A program made the position numbers and the translations under genes. From Acidobacteriaceae bacterium (GTDB taxonomy: Bacteria > Acidobacteriota > Terriglobia > Terriglobales > Acidobacteriaceae): a stretch of DNA of 64,000 nt. Below are positions 16,677 to 25,658 of this stretch, in pieces (within the stretch, counting starts at the first letter, position 1; every line of letters begins with the position of its first letter). The stretch lies in contig PLSM01000094.1 of the NCBI GenBank assembly GCA_003165075.1, forward strand, positions 111,509 through 175,508, given 5' to 3'. The notes under the pieces were generated by a model. That model was not told the origin of the DNA, ran no database searches, and worked only from the letters and a program-made list of their open reading frames with translations.

Positions 16677-17527
16677 TGTTTTCCCTCGGGAGTTGCGAAT
16701 TTTTCTTCCGTCCTTTGCGCACCGTTGATGACCACGACCGAAAACATCTGAGGAGCTGGCTTGACCGGCTTGTTCACATGCCCGGACAAGTGGGCCTTGA
16801 CTGGCGTCTTGGCCACGTCCTGAAAGATATTGGTCATGGCGCTACCCTCAACCGGGTCAATCTTGGTATCGAGGGGATTCCGGAGCACCAGCTGGATATG
16901 CGTCTGATTGCTGGCCAAGGCCAATACTTGCGCCTGTTCCGGAGTCACCAGCAGATTGACCACCTGTACCTGCTGAGGCTTGCCTTCGGCATCTTTCTGG
17001 ATGTCCGTGCCGGCGGACAGCACTTCGATGTTCTGCAGGATGGTTCTCACCTGCGTATCCCCCTGCACAGCCTGGGTGCCCGGAGGGGTGCCGGAGACGA
17101 TCACATCGACGCGCATGCCGGGAAGAACGAAACCGGCCACGCCCACCACCTCATCCACCTTGATTGCGCAGGCTCTCATACCCTGCTGAATGGTGGCAGC
17201 GAGTCCGCCACCGGAGCCCATTGGCGCCAAGCGGTTATCCAAAATAGGCTCACCGGCATAAATATTCGCGATGACGCCACGCCCGACGGCGCTCTTCGCA
17301 TCGAGAATCGCGCCCTTCGGAGCTGTACCCTGAACCTGAAGCGTGGTCAGGTCATTGGCGCTCAGCACGGTCCCAATTTTGATGTCTTGAGCTGCCGCAA
17401 CCACGCTGGTGGCAGGCACCGGCTTCGACGCCGCGATGCGCAAGCCGACCAGGCGATAGACGACAAAGGCGCACAGCGCTGCCACAATGAATGCGCTGAG
17501 GAGAATGGTTGCCAGTCTTCGGTTCAT
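16673..17527 (-). CDS. cpaB: Tad pilus assembly protein CpaB/RcpC
   Basis: Inner-membrane-anchored periplasmic protein that works with the secretin, 284 residues. One N-terminal span (MNRRLATILLSAFIVAALCAFVVYRLV) is followed by an SAF domain (VVAAAQDIKIGTVLSANDLTTLQV, about residues 43-105) and the RcpC region with VDEVVGVAGFVLPGMRVDVIVSG, VRTILQNIEVLSAG and VVNLLVTPEQAQVLALAS. The ribosome site AGGA precedes ATG 17527. It starts the cpaB-secretin pair, but no recognisable sigma-54 site was found in front of it. Confidence 0.94.
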   Translation of the reverse strand: MNRRLATILLSAFIVAALCAFVVYRLVGLRIAASKPVPATSVVAAAQDIKIGTVLSANDLTTLQVQGTAPKGAILDAKSAVGRGVIANIYAGEPILDNRLAPMGSGGGLAATIQQGMRACAIKVDEVVGVAGFVLPGMRVDVIVSGTPPGTQAVQGDTQVRTILQNIEVLSAGTDIQKDAEGKPQQVQVVNLLVTPEQAQVLALASNQTHIQLVLRNPLDTKIDPVEGSAMTNIFQDVAKTPVKAHLSGHVNKPVKPAPQMFSVVVINGAQRTEEKFATPEGKQ

Positions 17528-18184
17528 TCAGAATCCTGTCTTCACAAGGTGAATGGCCCGTTCCAAACTCTCTTGCACTTGATACCTGTTAGTGCAGCAG
17601 AGAAGAACAAGCAGTCGCACGCCGAGTTACTAATCGACTTGGTGGAGCGCTGAGCATGCCTTGATGCCGCTAGAGTATAGCACCATAAGGGATGAAGAGT
17701 GCACCAAAATTAATGCCTGGCATCTGAGGAACCACGAACGCTATATCTCTCCTTCTTTACCTCAACGACGAGGCGCTCGCTTTTAGCAAATCCAGTGGTT
17801 AATGAACATGCTCCCACGGGGACCGAGAAGCGTCAATTACTCATTTCTCCGATAAGAACAAAGGTAATCACAAGGGATAAACCATTCGCTTCGAAACGTG
17901 GCCGGCCAAGGCGGCAGAAAGGCCGTGCGAGCCGGAGTGCTATCTTGAATAACCGTGTGTGCTCCCGAATCCTCACCTTGCGCGTCCGGAGAGAGCTATC
18001 TTACGGAGCTCGAAACACCCAATAATTACGCCTCGACTGGGGATGGAAGCGCCACTTATCACGCCGTAGCGACCAAAGCGTTCAGTTACAAAAGAGTAGC
18101 TTAACGAACAGCAGACCAGATGTTACTTCTGTTCGCGCCAATGTAAAGTAGGAGGAGAAGCGCGAGAGAGAGGTTCCCCCGGCA
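17528..18184. other. Divergent intergenic region between cpaB and the TonB-like gene
   Basis: About 650 bases, locally AT-richer. It should contain the promoters of both divergent units. I searched it by eye for GG-N10-GC sigma-54 elements on both strands and found none with acceptable sequence. The 76-codon ORF at 17795-18025 is rich in Arg and Lys, lacks a ribosome site and is probably not a gene. Confidence 0.5.
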
Positions 18185-19675
18185 ATGGCGTCTTCCCACA
18201 CCATCACGCTTTTCTCGGATCAATCGCAGGTGGGCCAGAGACCAACCTCATTTTTGTTATCGGTTCTGGTTCATGGCGCCGTGGTTGGCTTGATCGCGCT
18301 CGGATTCATTCTCACGCCTGATATAAGGCCCCGCAGGGGCGTCCATTATGTAGTGCGGCAGGTAGATCTCGACCAGGCCGAAGCGGAAATCCGTCGGGCC
18401 GGAGGCCAGGGCAGCATGTATCCGGCCCCGCTCCCCGACTCCCACGCAGAGGATGCACGTGGCGGACTCCAGGCTCCGGCATCAAGCCAGCGACAAATGG
18501 CGAACCGCAAACCCGCCCCGCAAACCATCGTGCAGCCGGACATCCCCCCTAATACGATCCTGCCCAAAGCCCTTCCCTTGCCTGCCATGCTTCTCTGGAA
18601 GGTCTCCAAACCGAATGTGAAGAAGCTGACTCCGCCGCCGCCCCAGCCGGCAAAGGCTCAGTTGCCTCCCAAGCCTGACATCCCGAATCAGGAGACAATC
18701 CTGGCCGATGTCCAGATCACGTCTACGCCTTTCCGCAGGGAGACTCTCAAACAGCTGCCCAGTACCACCACACCGGTTCCGGCTCACCAGAACGCACCCG
18801 TCCAGCTCATTCCACAAACAACCTCCGTCTCGTCCCTTGATACGGCTTCGGCGGCAGTGATGTCGGTCTCTGATATCAGCCTGGCGCGGGGCAGCGTTTC
18901 GCTGCCGCCAGCCAACCAGAGCGCGACGGGCAACCCGAACGGGGGGATGGCGCCAGGCCGGTCAGGCGATGCATCCAAGCCGGGCAATGGCGACCCGGCC
19001 AACAGCGGCAACGCAACGGGCAAGGGGGCGGGCCGGATCGATACCGGGGGACAGGGTGCGGGCGCAGGAAAAGGCGGTGCGCAAAAAGGCGCAGGGAATG
19101 GCGCAGGCAACGGTACTATTGCAGGCTCACGGCCTGGCCAGGGTTCGGGGTCCGGCTCCGCATCGGGATCGGGTTCAGGCAACGGCGATGGTGACAGTGG
19201 TTATTCAACCGCGAGGATCACCCTGCCCAAAGGCGGAAATTTCTCAGCAGTCATGGTAGGCAATACCATGGAGGACCAGTATCCTGAGACGTCTTCTGTC
19301 TGGGGCGGCAGAGCAGCCTACACGGCCTATTTGCATGTGGGACTGGCGAAGAGCTGGATTGTGCAATACGCGCTTCCTCGCTCGGCGGATATGGTCGCGG
19401 AGGACAGCGTGTCCCACCTGGACGCCCCCTGGCCCTTCTACATTGTGCGTCCCAATCTTGACCCCTATGAAGTGAATGCTGATGCGCTGCTGGTTCGCGG
19501 CATTGTGAACGAGGCGGGCCGATTTGAAGAACTGGCAGTAGTATTCCCTGCCGCGTTTGAGCGGGCGCAGTTTGTCTTGGACGCGCTGAAACAGTGGCAA
19601 TTCAGGCCTGCGAAGCAGAATGGTCAAAACACAAAGGTGGAAGTCCTGGTAATTATTCCCGAGTTAACGAATTAA
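18185..19675 (+). CDS. TonB-like energy-transducer protein with Gly/Pro-rich spacer
   Basis: A 496-residue protein with TonB-like layout. A short cytosolic start leads to one membrane span (SFLLSVLVHGAVVGLIALGFIL, about residues 22-43). A Pro-rich periplasmic region with PPPPQPAKAQLPPKPDIP follows, then a Gly/Ser/Ala-rich spacer (about 270-350, GSGSGSASGSGSG) and a C-terminal domain ending LDALKQWQFRPAKQNGQ, the TonB-C WxFxPA pattern. GAGAGG stands 11 bases before ATG 18185. It is the only Tad-locus gene besides the activator on the plus strand, converging on the PilZ gene. Whether it energises an outer-membrane receptor or serves the pilus is unknown. Confidence 0.72.
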   Translation: MASSHTITLFSDQSQVGQRPTSFLLSVLVHGAVVGLIALGFILTPDIRPRRGVHYVVRQVDLDQAEAEIRRAGGQGSMYPAPLPDSHAEDARGGLQAPASSQRQMANRKPAPQTIVQPDIPPNTILPKALPLPAMLLWKVSKPNVKKLTPPPPQPAKAQLPPKPDIPNQETILADVQITSTPFRRETLKQLPSTTTPVPAHQNAPVQLIPQTTSVSSLDTASAAVMSVSDISLARGSVSLPPANQSATGNPNGGMAPGRSGDASKPGNGDPANSGNATGKGAGRIDTGGQGAGAGKGGAQKGAGNGAGNGTIAGSRPGQGSGSGSASGSGSGNGDGDSGYSTARITLPKGGNFSAVMVGNTMEDQYPETSSVWGGRAAYTAYLHVGLAKSWIVQYALPRSADMVAEDSVSHLDAPWPFYIVRPNLDPYEVNADALLVRGIVNEAGRFEELAVVFPAAFERAQFVLDALKQWQFRPAKQNGQNTKVEVLVIIPELTN

Positions 19676-19695
19676 AAACTCCTCTCCAAGTCTTG

Positions 19696-20667
19696 CTACT
19701 TGACCTGCTTCAGCGCCTTCAGGAACTTATCTAGCTTCTTCTTGTTTGCCCCACCATCCATCAGGTTCTGCTCCAGCGTCCGAGTCCCGGCCTTCGACAC
19801 GATAAACGAAAGCGCCATTCCATCTGAACTCCAACGAATGACCTTTGACTGCACGGTGATGGAATCGTCGGGGTCCTCTCCCTCGGTGTTCGTCCTTTGC
19901 AGAGTCATCAGGATCATGGTGCCCGGGAACCAGCGCTCGTCCGTCAACAGGTGGAGACCGCTATGACTGACGTCGCCGATGTGGTAGGCCTGTGGTCCGC
20001 CTCCCGTCCAGTAATAAGCCACTAGCCCCGGCAACGGCTCGCGGTTTGCCTTACGGCGATCACTCACCAGCCAGCGTAGAAATCGAATGAAAACCGAATC
20101 GGGGCTCGGCTCCTCGTCCTCTTCAGACTCATCCTTCTCTTTCAACTCCTGAAGAACCATTTCCAAAGTCCTGGCGCGGTGCCGGGCCGACTCCGTATCT
20201 GTGCTGCCACCGCTGGCGGACGGTTGCTCAACGGACTCCCTGACTAGGACACTCTCCGAAGCGGTGGGCGAAGGGGATGCGCTTTCGAGACGATGCTCCA
20301 TCTCTTCGGCCACACAAATTACCAGCAGGTCTCCGGGCTGAGTCTGCGACGAATAGATCGTGTGTGCGGGCAGAACAAGAGCACTGGCGGCGGGAGTCCT
20401 GAGGGGTTCAAGATCGGAGGTGGGAAACGACTCCACTTCCAGAACAACGCGATATTGGTCGTCCAGGCAGACCACGTCCACGGGAGCGAATCCTCGCGTC
20501 GCAGGAATTCCTATAAAAGGTGTAATCCAAAGTCCGGTATCGGGCTTGACGGCCAGCCGCTCAATGAGCGCGTTGACCGGCGCCTCAGAGGTATCGGCGA
20601 TAGTCACCCCCAGGCTGAGGAAGCTCTCGCGGGTTTGGTTGTATACACAGTACTTCTGGGTTTCCAT
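19696..20667 (-). CDS. DUF192-PilZ fusion protein, putative c-di-GMP receptor
   Basis: A 323-residue protein. Residues about 12-115 match the DUF192 pattern (PDTGLWITPFIGIPATRGF, VDVVCLDDQYRVVLEVESF, ALVLPAHTIYSS). An acidic linker (about 120-200, EKDESEEDEEPSPD) follows, then a C-terminal PilZ domain with RRKANR (RxxxR) and DVSHSGLHL (DxSxxG), the two c-di-GMP binding elements. GAGAGG precedes ATG 20667. It lies downstream of tadC and the 31-residue peptide on the same strand, and converges with the TonB-like gene. It is a candidate link between c-di-GMP levels and the Tad pilus; ligand binding is inferred from the motifs only. Confidence 0.8.
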   Translation of the reverse strand: METQKYCVYNQTRESFLSLGVTIADTSEAPVNALIERLAVKPDTGLWITPFIGIPATRGFAPVDVVCLDDQYRVVLEVESFPTSDLEPLRTPAASALVLPAHTIYSSQTQPGDLLVICVAEEMEHRLESASPSPTASESVLVRESVEQPSASGGSTDTESARHRARTLEMVLQELKEKDESEEDEEPSPDSVFIRFLRWLVSDRRKANREPLPGLVAYYWTGGGPQAYHIGDVSHSGLHLLTDERWFPGTMILMTLQRTNTEGEDPDDSITVQSKVIRWSSDGMALSFIVSKAGTRTLEQNLMDGGANKKKLDKFLKALKQVK

Positions 20668-20991
20668 ATCCTCTCACCCCTATGGATTCCGCCAGACTGC
20701 AAGGCTCAATCGCAGAGATCCGGATGTCGCTTCGGCCTGCACTACGACCAGTTTGTGCAGACCTATCAACTGCGCCAGCGGAATCGCGGACGAGTCTTGC
20801 TCAATCGGAAAAGTACTGGTGAGAGCAGCAGAAGGGGGGACAGACCTACATCTGCGCTCCGGGTTTGCGGCATAGTCGTTACACAACCGGCCATACCGCC
20901 TGAGCGGCAGTCTTCCCGATCAACGGAAGTGCGGGTGAGCGCCCGGACATACAGTTCTGCGCGGTGCACCCGCCTTTCGCTGCAGGCCCTC
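20668..20991. other. Intergenic region between the microprotein gene and the PilZ gene
   Basis: About 320 bases without a supported gene. The overlapping short minus-strand ORFs (20680-20886, 20766-20969) have no ribosome site or recognisable composition. A promoter for the DUF192-PilZ gene may lie here; no sigma-54 element was seen. Confidence 0.45.
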
Positions 20992-21087
20992 TTACTTCAC
21001 CCGCGTACGACGACGCTGGATCAAAATGACCAGCACGATGACAAAGAGCACGCCGGCTACAATCCGGATAATCGTGGTACTGTCCAT
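20992..21087 (-). CDS. 31-residue single-span membrane microprotein in the tad operon
   Basis: This gene is too short for the ORF track. On the minus strand ATG 21087 opens MDSTTIIRIVAGVLFVIVL, continuing VILIQRRRTRVK to a TAA at 20992. A hydrophobic helix of about 18 residues is followed by a strongly basic tail, so the C-terminus should be cytosolic. A good ribosome site (GGAAGGGAG) lies about 10 bases upstream, and the gene starts 24 bases after the tadC stop, so it is probably cotranscribed and translated. No family is recognised. A small accessory subunit of the TadB/TadC platform is one possibility. Confidence 0.68.
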   Translation of the reverse strand: MDSTTIIRIVAGVLFVIVLVILIQRRRTRVK

Positions 21088-21111
21088 ATTGTCGAATCTC
21101 CCTTCCTTTGT

Positions 21112-22020
21112 TTACTTGAAAAACTTGCCGAACGATTGCGCCATGGTGATTACCGCGGGACCAAGCACGACTACAAAGAGCGATGGGAAGATAAAGAGCA
21201 CGAGCGGGAAGATCAGCTTGACCGACAGCTTGGCCGCCTTCTCTTCGATCTCCTGGACGCGCTTGGTTCTGAGCGTTTCGGAATGAACGCGTAACGTCTT
21301 GCCGATGCTTGTGCCAAACTGTTCGGCCTGCACCAGCATCGATACGAGGTTGCGAATCACGTCAACGTCGGTGCGTTCTGCCAGGTGCTTCCAGGCTTCT
21401 GCGCGCGGGCGTCCTGCACGCTGCTCAAGTGCCACGATTCCAAATTCGTCGCTGAGAGCCGGTTGAGCAGTGTGCAGTTCTTCCGCGGTGCGCGCCGTAG
21501 CCTGGTCAAGACTCAGGCCTGCCTCGATGCAGATGATCAGCATATCGAGGACGTCGGGCAGGCCACGCTTCAAGCTCGCCTGCCGTTTGGATATCTGCCT
21601 GCCTAGCCAGAAATCGGGCGCCAGAAATCCGACCCCCAGAGCAGCGGTATAAACAAACAGCGGACTGGTGTGCCCGAGCCCGGTCACCAGGGCAAGGATG
21701 CAAAGCACCACCGGCACAACTACCTTGGCACCATAGAAGAGCTTGGCGGCTCCATCCTTGCGATAGCCGGCACGGACCAGCCGTTGCTGCAGCACCCCGA
21801 TTTCGGCTTGGCTCCTGGGCAGCACACGCTCGAAGTGCTCTACCACGCCCCCGATTACGTTGCGCGTTTCCTCCAGGGTGGTGGAGAGGCTTCTCTTTTT
21901 GGTGCGTGGATAGAGCGCGGCGGTAATCCGCTCCTGAATCGTATCGCGATAGAAGATCAGCAATCCGCCACTGGCGATAAGCAGGAAGGCAACCACAAAA
22001 GAAACAACCGCAAAGATCAT
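21112..22020 (-). CDS. tadC: Tad pilus inner-membrane platform protein TadC
   Basis: A 302-residue type II secretion F-domain protein that pairs with TadB to form the platform driven by TadA. Membrane spans lie near residues 3-24, 98-118, 122-140 and 275-297. The F-domain motif GLPDVLDMLIICIEAGLSLDQAT and the C-terminal VQEIEEKAAKLSVKLIFPLVLFIFPSLFVVV are typical of TadC. It starts 9 bases after tadB and is followed by the 31-residue membrane peptide. Confidence 0.94.
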   Translation of the reverse strand: MIFAVVSFVVAFLLIASGGLLIFYRDTIQERITAALYPRTKKRSLSTTLEETRNVIGGVVEHFERVLPRSQAEIGVLQQRLVRAGYRKDGAAKLFYGAKVVVPVVLCILALVTGLGHTSPLFVYTAALGVGFLAPDFWLGRQISKRQASLKRGLPDVLDMLIICIEAGLSLDQATARTAEELHTAQPALSDEFGIVALEQRAGRPRAEAWKHLAERTDVDVIRNLVSMLVQAEQFGTSIGKTLRVHSETLRTKRVQEIEEKAAKLSVKLIFPLVLFIFPSLFVVVLGPAVITMAQSFGKFFK

Positions 22021-22029
22021 ATCTCTCCC

Positions 22030-23007
22030 TCACACATCCATCTTGACGATCTTGCGAATAATGAATCCACCAATGACGATTAAGGTTCCCGCGATCCACA
22101 AGAGCTTGACGCCGATTTCAGTTTTCCAGAGGAGGCTCATCATGGTGGGATTGACGGTATAGAGCAAGCCGGCCAGCACGACGGGAAGCAAAGTCAGAAT
22201 CCACCCCGTGAGCCGCCCCTGCGCAGTATGGGTATTGATCTGCCGCTTCAGGCGGAATCTCTCCCGGATCACAGTCGAAGACTTTTCCAGCACTTCTGCC
22301 AGGTTGCCTCCGCTCTCTCTCTGGATCAGGATGGCCGTGGCCACAATCTTCAGATCCTGCAATGGAACTCGGGTCACCAGGTTGTCCATGGCGGATTTCA
22401 GATCGAGGCCGTAATTCATCTCGTCGAAGGTAACTCGAAATTCTGCGCCGACCGGGTCAGGGCACTCGCGGGACACCAGGCCCATTGCTGCGTTCAGGCT
22501 ATGGCCCACACGCAGCGCGCTCACGACCAGATCGAGGGCTTCAGGCAAACCCTGTTCAAATTGACCCATTCGGCGGGACCGCTTTTGCACCACCACGAGA
22601 AATGGCAGCGTGGACAATGCCAGTCCCACAACCAGGGCGAACAACAGGGCATGGGTGCGGAGCCAGATCAGGTAGGCGGGGACGATGAAAGCTCCGCCGC
22701 ACATCAGCATCAGGCCTCCCACTGTCCACTTGAGATCTGCCTGATAGAGCAGACGGCGCATGCGCGGCGCTAGTTCCAGCTTCGTCAGCCAGCGATCCAG
22801 CCAGGGAATGGTGCTCATCAGTTCGCTCTTGCGAACGTCGACGATCAACTCGCTCATTTCCGCCTTGGCGCCGGTCGATGCCAAAGCAGTGTCAAGCCTG
22901 GCCAGGGCCATCTTGGCGTTGCGCTCTGCGCTGGAACCGCTGGCAATTGCCACCACGGCTATCACGCCGAAGACGCCCAAGAATACGAGAATGACGATCA
23001 GAGCCAT
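22030..23007 (-). CDS. tadB: Tad pilus inner-membrane platform protein TadB
   Basis: A 325-residue type II secretion F-domain protein. ATG 23007 (MALIVILVFLGVFGV) with AAGGGGGG upstream is the start; the extra 89 residues in the track ORF are an out-of-frame reading of tadA. The motifs GLPEALDLVVSALRVGHSLNAAMGLV and KIVATAILIQRESGGNLAEVLEKSSTVIRERFRLKRQI are diagnostic of TadB. The spans cluster at residues about 2-22, 95-135 and at the C-terminus. It lies 23 bases after tadA. Confidence 0.95.
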   Translation of the reverse strand: MALIVILVFLGVFGVIAVVAIASGSSAERNAKMALARLDTALASTGAKAEMSELIVDVRKSELMSTIPWLDRWLTKLELAPRMRRLLYQADLKWTVGGLMLMCGGAFIVPAYLIWLRTHALLFALVVGLALSTLPFLVVVQKRSRRMGQFEQGLPEALDLVVSALRVGHSLNAAMGLVSRECPDPVGAEFRVTFDEMNYGLDLKSAMDNLVTRVPLQDLKIVATAILIQRESGGNLAEVLEKSSTVIRERFRLKRQINTHTAQGRLTGWILTLLPVVLAGLLYTVNPTMMSLLWKTEIGVKLLWIAGTLIVIGGFIIRKIVKMDV

Positions 23008-23030
23008 ATCGATCCGACCCCCCTTTCCGG

Positions 23031-24302
23031 TCAGCTGACTTCCGTGGAACGCTCGAACAGCGTCGACGGAAGGAAGATGCCTGAGGTTTTGAGCTGTTCG
23101 AGGAACCGGGGACGGATGCGGCTGGGCTGGAAGACGCCCTGCACCTTGCCGTTGGGCCCAATTCCCTTCTTGTTGAACGTGAATATTTCCTGCATGCTGA
23201 TGACGTTCTCTTCCATGCCCGTGATCTCGTGAATGCTGACCACTTTGCGGGAGCCGTCGCTCATGCGCGTGCACTGCACAACGATGGTGAGAGCCGAGGC
23301 AATCTGCTGCCGCACAGTCTTTTCGGGCATATTCAGATTACTCATGGCTACCATGGACTCGAGCCTGGTCAGCGCATCGCGCGCGGTATTGGCGTGCACT
23401 GTGGTCATCGAGCCCTCGTGGCCGGTGTTCATCGCCTGCAGCATGTCGAAGGCTTCCTCGCCGCGGACCTCACCGATGATGATGCGGTCGGGGCGCATAC
23501 GGAGGCTGTTAATAAGCAGTTGACGCTGGCGGATGGCTCCCTGCCCCTCCACGTTGGGCGGGCGCGTCTCAAGGCGCACAATGTTTTCCTGCGCCAACTG
23601 CAGTTCCGCCGCGTCCTCGATGGTGATGACGCGCTCATTCTGCGGGATGTATTGCGACAGAATATTGAGGAAGGTGGTTTTTCCGGCGCCGGTACCGCCG
23701 GAGATGAGGATGCTGAGGCGCGCGCGCACAGCAGAGGAGAGCAGTTCCATCATCTCTGCGGAAATGCTCTTCAATTGCACCAGTTGGTTGGCGGCCAGGG
23801 GGCCGGTGCCGAAGCGGCGGATCGACAAGCTCGGGCCGTCGAGCGCCAAAGGGGGGATGATCGCGTTGACGCGGGAGCCGTCGGGCAGGCGTGCGTCGAC
23901 CATGGGCGACGACTCATCCACTCTGCGGCCCACGCGCGATACGATGCGGTCGATGATCTGCAGCAGGTGGCGGTCGTCGCGAAACGCTGCATCGGCCCTC
24001 TGTAGCAGGCCGCCTTTTTCAATGAAGACGTGGTCCTTGTCATTGACCAGAATGTCGGAGATCTTCTGGTCCTTGAGCAGTGGCTCCAGCGGGCCCAGGC
24101 CAAAGACTTCGTCCAGCAGGTCTGTCTCGATCTTTTCCTGTTCGTCAAAGCTCAGCGGCACCCTGCGGTCGCTGATGATTTCGTTGATGATGCTCGAAAC
24201 TGCCTGGCGCGCCTGGCTGGAATTAATTCGCGACAGCTTTTCCAGATCCAGCTTGGAAAGCAGAGTCCGGTGCACTTCGGCCTTGAAATTCTCCAGATTC
24301 AT
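23031..24302 (-). CDS. tadA: Tad pilus assembly ATPase TadA/CpaF
   Basis: Hexameric secretion ATPase that powers Flp pilin assembly, 423 residues. The N-terminal domain has [20 protein letters not shown]. The nucleotide-binding core has Walker [11 protein letters not shown], the Asp box [12 protein letters not shown], Walker [14 protein letters not shown] and the His box [14 protein letters not shown]. Start ATG 24302. It follows tadZ by 59 bases and precedes tadB by 23. All catalytic motifs are intact. Confidence 0.96.
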   Translation of the reverse strand: MNLENFKAEVHRTLLSKLDLEKLSRINSSQARQAVSSIINEIISDRRVPLSFDEQEKIETDLLDEVFGLGPLEPLLKDQKISDILVNDKDHVFIEKGGLLQRADAAFRDDRHLLQIIDRIVSRVGRRVDESSPMVDARLPDGSRVNAIIPPLALDGPSLSIRRFGTGPLAANQLVQLKSISAEMMELLSSAVRARLSILISGGTGAGKTTFLNILSQYIPQNERVITIEDAAELQLAQENIVRLETRPPNVEGQGAIRQRQLLINSLRMRPDRIIIGEVRGEEAFDMLQAMNTGHEGSMTTVHANTARDALTRLESMVAMSNLNMPEKTVRQQIASALTIVVQCTRMSDGSRKVVSIHEITGMEENVISMQEIFTFNKKGIGPNGKVQGVFQPSRIRPRFLEQLKTSGIFLPSTLFERSTEVS

Positions 24303-24361
24303 CGATGCCCCGCATTGCCGCTAATGAAGTTGGACTGCAATGAAATTCCCACGCTCTGGAT

Positions 24362-25561
24362 TTAGCCTCCAAAAAGGCTGAATCCCTTCCGCTTTTCCGG
24401 CTTGGGAGGCATTCCTGCCGCCTCTCGCGCCATTTGCTGGATGACCCTTCCAATGCTCGAGTCATCCGTAGCCAGCGACGTAGCCTCGTTCTGCAGCCGC
24501 CGGATGGTGAAGTAATCACTGGGAATCTTCCACTGAATGGGCCGTGTAAGAGCTTTCTCTATATGCTCTTCATCGACACCCATGGACTGTTTGACGTAGC
24601 GGTTCAGAACAATTTCGAGTTTGGGACCGCCGGATTTGAAAAACTCCGAAATCAGGCGGTGCGAGTTTCTCAATTCAGGAATTCCGGCTTGCATGACCAG
24701 GTAGAAGGTATCCACCTGCTCTAACCAGGTGGCATCGGTCAAATCGCATCTTGAACCCGCGTCAACCACCACAAAACCAAATTCCTGCTGCGCGACGGCC
24801 AGCAGTTTTCCGATGGCGTCGTTGCTGGCTGGAATTTGAGGAAACCTTCCCGGAGCGGCCAACACCTGCAGACCCGATGGGTGCTTGGTGAGCAGCTTGG
24901 TAAAGAAATTCGCATCCAGCCGGTCCGCGTTCTGGATGGCATCGGCAGTGGAGAACTGGTTGGTCAGGCCGAGGCTGAGGGCCGCGTCTCCAAGGGGAAG
25001 ATCGAGGTCGATCAATGCCGTAGTCTGACTGCACTCCTGCACCAGGGCCACGGCAAAATTGCAAGCCACCGTGGTCACCCCGGAGCCGCCCTTGCCACCC
25101 AGGAAGACAAGAAGTTTGCCACCGGTCTTCTTTGCTGTGCGCGGCGTCCTGCGGCGAGCACCGGCCCGGCTCAGCGCATCGCTAAGAGCGCCGGCGTCGA
25201 TGGGGTCGGCCAGAAACTCGCGCGCTCCCGCCCGCATCGAACGAACCATCATGTTGGGGTCGATCCGCGTGGAGTAGACCATCACCGTCGCCGTATTCAT
25301 GCCGGCCATGGCCTCTACCAGTTGCAAGGCGTACTCGGGATCGCTTTCCAGGTCGATGATGATCGCGTCAAACTGCTGTTCCATGAACCTCGGAACGTCT
25401 TTGATCGTCGGAGGGTAGGAGGAATACTCCCGAACTACCGCCGCATGAGACACGGCCAGAGCGCTGGCCACAGTCCTCCGGCGCCCGTCTTGCGGGCCAA
25501 TTAGTGCAACAGACAATACACTGCTGCTTAAGGGATCCGAATCTTGATTCTGAGTATCCAT
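24362..25561 (-). CDS. tadZ: Tad pilus localisation protein TadZ/CpaE
   Basis: A 399-residue protein with an N-terminal receiver-like domain (about residues 15-130; FDAIIIDLESDPEYALQL and VMVYSTRIDPNMM) and a MinD/ParA-type ATPase domain (about 145-380). The latter has the deviant Walker A FLGGKGGSGVTTVACN and ALIDLDLPLGDAALSLG. TadZ/CpaE places the Tad machine at its site in the cell. ATG 25561 (MDTQNQDSD) is preferred to the GTG at 25597; GGGAG lies 12 bases upstream. It sits between tadV and tadA in the same operon. Confidence 0.92.
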   Translation of the reverse strand: MDTQNQDSDPLSSSVLSVALIGPQDGRRRTVASALAVSHAAVVREYSSYPPTIKDVPRFMEQQFDAIIIDLESDPEYALQLVEAMAGMNTATVMVYSTRIDPNMMVRSMRAGAREFLADPIDAGALSDALSRAGARRRTPRTAKKTGGKLLVFLGGKGGSGVTTVACNFAVALVQECSQTTALIDLDLPLGDAALSLGLTNQFSTADAIQNADRLDANFFTKLLTKHPSGLQVLAAPGRFPQIPASNDAIGKLLAVAQQEFGFVVVDAGSRCDLTDATWLEQVDTFYLVMQAGIPELRNSHRLISEFFKSGGPKLEIVLNRYVKQSMGVDEEHIEKALTRPIQWKIPSDYFTIRRLQNEATSLATDDSSIGRVIQQMAREAAGMPPKPEKRKGFSLFGG

Positions 25562-25658
25562 TAGAAAGTCAACGCTCCCACTTTCCTGAAACAGCACTGC
25601 CTGTTGAATTCAATTTGTTGCGTTGTCTGCATACTCTACATGGCCCAGAGGTAGTTTC

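Noticed and set aside
17528-18184. Sigma-54 promoter for cpaB or the TonB-like gene
   Set aside because: All GG-N10-GC candidates on both strands were off in spacing or lacked the conserved bases.
23031-24324. Long plus-strand ORFs 23229-24005 and 23533-24324 over tadA
   Set aside because: They are antisense shadows of tadA; no ribosome site or recognisable protein composition.
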